From Thunnus maccoyii (taxonomy: Eukaryota; Chordata; Actinopteri; Scombriformes; Scombridae): a DNA stretch of 64,000 bases. How positions within the stretch are numbered: the stretch's first letter is position 1; each line of letters opens with the position of its first letter. The stretch covers positions 13,893,425 through 13,957,424 of the forward strand of contig NC_056546.1 of assembly GCF_910596095.1 (NCBI RefSeq). The letters run 5' to 3'. Shown piece after piece: positions 48,150-64,000 of this stretch. Under the pieces are notes generated by a model. That model saw only the letters and a program-made list of their open reading frames with translations, searched no databases and was not told the DNA's origin. A program made the translations under genes and the position numbers.

Positions 48150-48954
48150 TAATAACAAAGAAGTTCCTTTATTAGTGCATTTTACATACACATCTTTATG
48201 TTCCTCTTTATTAAATGAATGCACATGCCCACTTCACAACATCATATGAATCTCGGAGACATTTCAGGCAAACACCGACAACACATTCTTAACAATTTTA
48301 GTTTTATAATGTTGACATTTGAGAGAAAGGCACTTTCACATATGAAAAAATCTACGTTGTATTTCACAATAATAGGAAACATTAGCGTGATGAATTAATT
48401 AACATCCATACATGTAAAAACCAGGCACTGTAGGTAGTGATAAAAATACTTCCATTCAGGTAATATACAAATAACTAGACTGTGATGTAATTGTTATAAA
48501 ATGTGAAATGTACATGGTTTTTTTTCATGCATCCTTCAGATATTATATGTAAATATAAAAAATGATTTCCCTGTCATGGGATGTGCTCCTAAAAAATAAA
48601 AATAGTATAAAGAATCTCATGTTACCTTTAATTTATTAAAATACACAGCTTAAGTTAATATGAATACAAACATACAATCACATAATTTTAAAGGATTGCA
48701 AAATATAATGCTTTAACTGCTTACGGCAAGTCATTTTGATCTGGTGTAGACTTACAAAGCACCCACCTTTGCCATTATTTATTATTTTATAGCAATCTAA
48801 ATTCATCACTCTTACTGAGCATTTTTGGACGAGATAAAAGAGGCAGATATCTAAGATACTCCTGTAGAGATGGGTGTTTATTTAACCCCCCTTAAGAACC
48901 GACTGTATCTTTTCATAGTATGCTGTTGACTGGCGAGCCGAGCCACTGTGCTGA
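48150..48954 (-). other. papss2: papss2 3' UTR
   Basis: AT-rich, non-coding sequence following the stop. Minus-strand AATAAA hexamers lie at 48778-48783, 48632-48637 and 48168-48173. The last is followed by a T-rich segment, as expected downstream of a cleavage site, so a 3' UTR of about 0.8 kb with alternative shorter forms is plausible. Confidence 0.5.
48168..48173 (-). terminator. papss2: candidate distal papss2 poly(A) signal
   Basis: AATAAA on the minus strand, followed by GGAACTTCTTTGTTATTATG. It is the most convincing of three AATAAA hexamers in the 3' region. Confidence 0.4.
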
Positions 48955-62565
<13,611 letters not shown>

Positions 62566-63236
62566 TTCGTACGAGGGTAACACCGCCGATGTACTGCTGA
62601 ATTCCGGGCTCGGACTGGATGTGGGGAGTCTCTGTTGCTCGCTCGAGTTGTAACTAAACCTCCAAACTTTTGGCTACAGTAATCGATGCAGAAGAGGGGG
62701 TTTTTAAAAGAAGAGACTTTCAAGACACGTAGCATTCCGCTGGCCCAGCCTCCAGCCCTCCTCCTCCGACGTCCAGAAATCTGCATAATTCGCCGCACAC
62801 CAGCCAATACTCAAGCATAACGACAGGACGGGGCCGAGCATCGACACCGGCAGGATTGGGTCGGAGGTTGGGCATGAGATTCAGCCACAGCTGGGGGGAA
62901 CGTTACAGCGATACTTTCTCCGAGCAGTTAGTCAATCACTGCTTATAATACGTCCGTGCCAGGCGACTACTGGGAAAATATGAACCTCAGTTCAAAACTA
63001 GCGATAAGCATTGTTTGGTTTTCCCCGTTGCCAGACTGAAACGGAACCGTTAAAAATACACCGGCCCCTAACCCACAGCCGGCTAACTAACGTTAACTGT
63101 CAAGCTAATTAGCCTCAGTTAGCTAATGTAACGGTTACGCTAGCTAACGTCTAGCGAAGCAGACTGTCATAAAGTTTCAGTTCCTCTCTCTCTCTGGTGG
63201 AATTATTAGCACTTTTGTGGTGCTATTCAACCAAAG
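62566..63236 (-). promoter_or_regulatory. papss2: papss2 5' UTR and promoter region
   Basis: CpG-containing, TATA-less sequence upstream of the papss2 ATG (G at -3). A GCTA-rich stretch occurs at 63081-63156 (TTAGCTAATG, GCTAGCTAACG). The start site is not determined. Confidence 0.5.
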
Positions 63237-63677
63237 TTAAAGGCTGATTTATGGTAGGTCGCTCGACACTTTTTGAAAATCGCTCAATAAATAAAATGAA
63301 AGCGTCGCGCGACGTTTTCATTGTATGCTTCGGCAAAAGGTTTTCGTCATCTCCATGGTAACCAGACGGTATCCTCCAGCCGGCTTGTTTAGTTACATTA
63401 TATCATCCCGACCGGGACTAATTACATTACAAGTTATGTAAAGTTTCAGACCAAACTATAAGGAAGTTCAGTGGAAACTACAATCTCCATGGCGACGTTA
63501 GTAACACTACCCAATCACATTGCGCGACAAAATATAACGGTGTCCGCGACAGATCAAATTTCTCCAGGTGCGCGAAAGGAAAGTGTCGAGCGACACTTTT
63601 TTATGTCAAAAATACCTCACTTCTGTCGAGCGACACTTATAAAAAGTTTCGAGCGACCTACCATAAATCAGCTTTAA
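63237..63677. mobile_element. TTAA-flanked MITE with GCTGATTTATGG ends
   Basis: Left end TTAAAGGCTGATTTATGGTA then GGTCGCTCGACAC; right end TCGAGCGACCTACCATAAAT then CAGCTTTAA: near-perfect inverted repeats of about 30 bp. TTAA at both borders (63237-63240, 63674-63677). The motif GTCGAGCGACACTT recurs inside (63585 and 63625), giving subterminal repeats. No coding capacity. Confidence 0.85.
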
Positions 63678-64000
63678 CCAAGTGGATGTCAGTCACCATT
63701 AAATCCCCAAAACATGCAGTTAAAATTATACTAACGTAAATAAAAAGTAAATAAGTAAATAAGTAACGTTACAAGCTGTACCGAGATATTCTTCAAAGCG
63801 GTTAAAGGTCAAACCGTATGAGTAAAACATCTGCTGTCAAAGTTAAATATTGATATTAAATAAGTCAGCCTGACATGGAAATCGTGACTTATATATTTTA
63901 TGAGCAAATTAAAATTACTTGTGAGATAATAAACACCACCAACCTTCTCATGATACATACTGACCATACAATCTTGTGCTCAATCGAACTTCGACTTCAG
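63678..64000. other. flanking DNA, nothing recognised
   Basis: AT-rich sequence with a small AAGTAAATAAGTAAAT repeat near 63745-63765. No gene or element recognised. Confidence 0.5.

Overview
This window is vertebrate, almost certainly teleost, nuclear DNA. It is AT-rich, its genes are intron-rich with GT-AG junctions, it carries many (CA)n microsatellites, and it contains repeat families that I recognise as typical of ray-finned fish. Three protein-coding genes are readable, all on the minus strand: fas (about 0.4-7.0 kb), pten (about 33.5-45.1 kb) and papss2 (about 48.2-62.6 kb). I rebuilt each coding sequence exon by exon. All three close in frame, giving 309, 419 and 614 residues. Read along the minus strand the order is papss2, pten, fas, all co-oriented, as in human 10q23. 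However ATAD1 is missing between papss2 and pten, and RNLS, the lipase genes, ANKRD22, STAMBPL1 and ACTA2 are missing between pten and fas.

Region by region. 1-7020: fas, a death receptor with a signal peptide, cysteine-rich domains, one membrane segment and a death domain, including a candidate 9-nt microexon. 7.0-19.5 kb: intergenic DNA with microsatellites, TIR elements and a tRNA-derived SINE head, no recognisable gene. 19.8-24.6 kb: a decayed EnSpm/CACTA-type DNA transposon (transposase relic plus exons of a DUF4806-like companion protein), split by a non-LTR retrotransposon fragment in the opposite orientation. 24.6-33.5 kb: intergenic, with another SINE, long (GT)n tracts and some complex-looking unique sequence. 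33.5-45.1 kb: pten, with all nine canonical exons, a repeat-expanded exon 8 and an in-frame 84-nt candidate cassette exon in intron 6. 45.1-48.1 kb: pten 5' region and intergenic DNA. 48.2-62.6 kb: papss2, twelve exons, with a retrotransposon relic and nested MITEs in its introns. 62.6-64 kb: papss2 5' region and a TTAA-flanked MITE.

The three genes do not form one pathway. fas triggers apoptosis from the plasma membrane, pten dephosphorylates PIP3 and opposes PI3K/AKT signalling, and papss2 makes the sulfate donor PAPS. Their linkage is ancestral synteny. The main observations for follow-up are the phase-matched cassette exon in pten, the fas microexon beside a CA repeat, the coding repeat expansion in pten exon 8, and a layered history of transposon insertions, two with perfect 8-bp target-site duplications.
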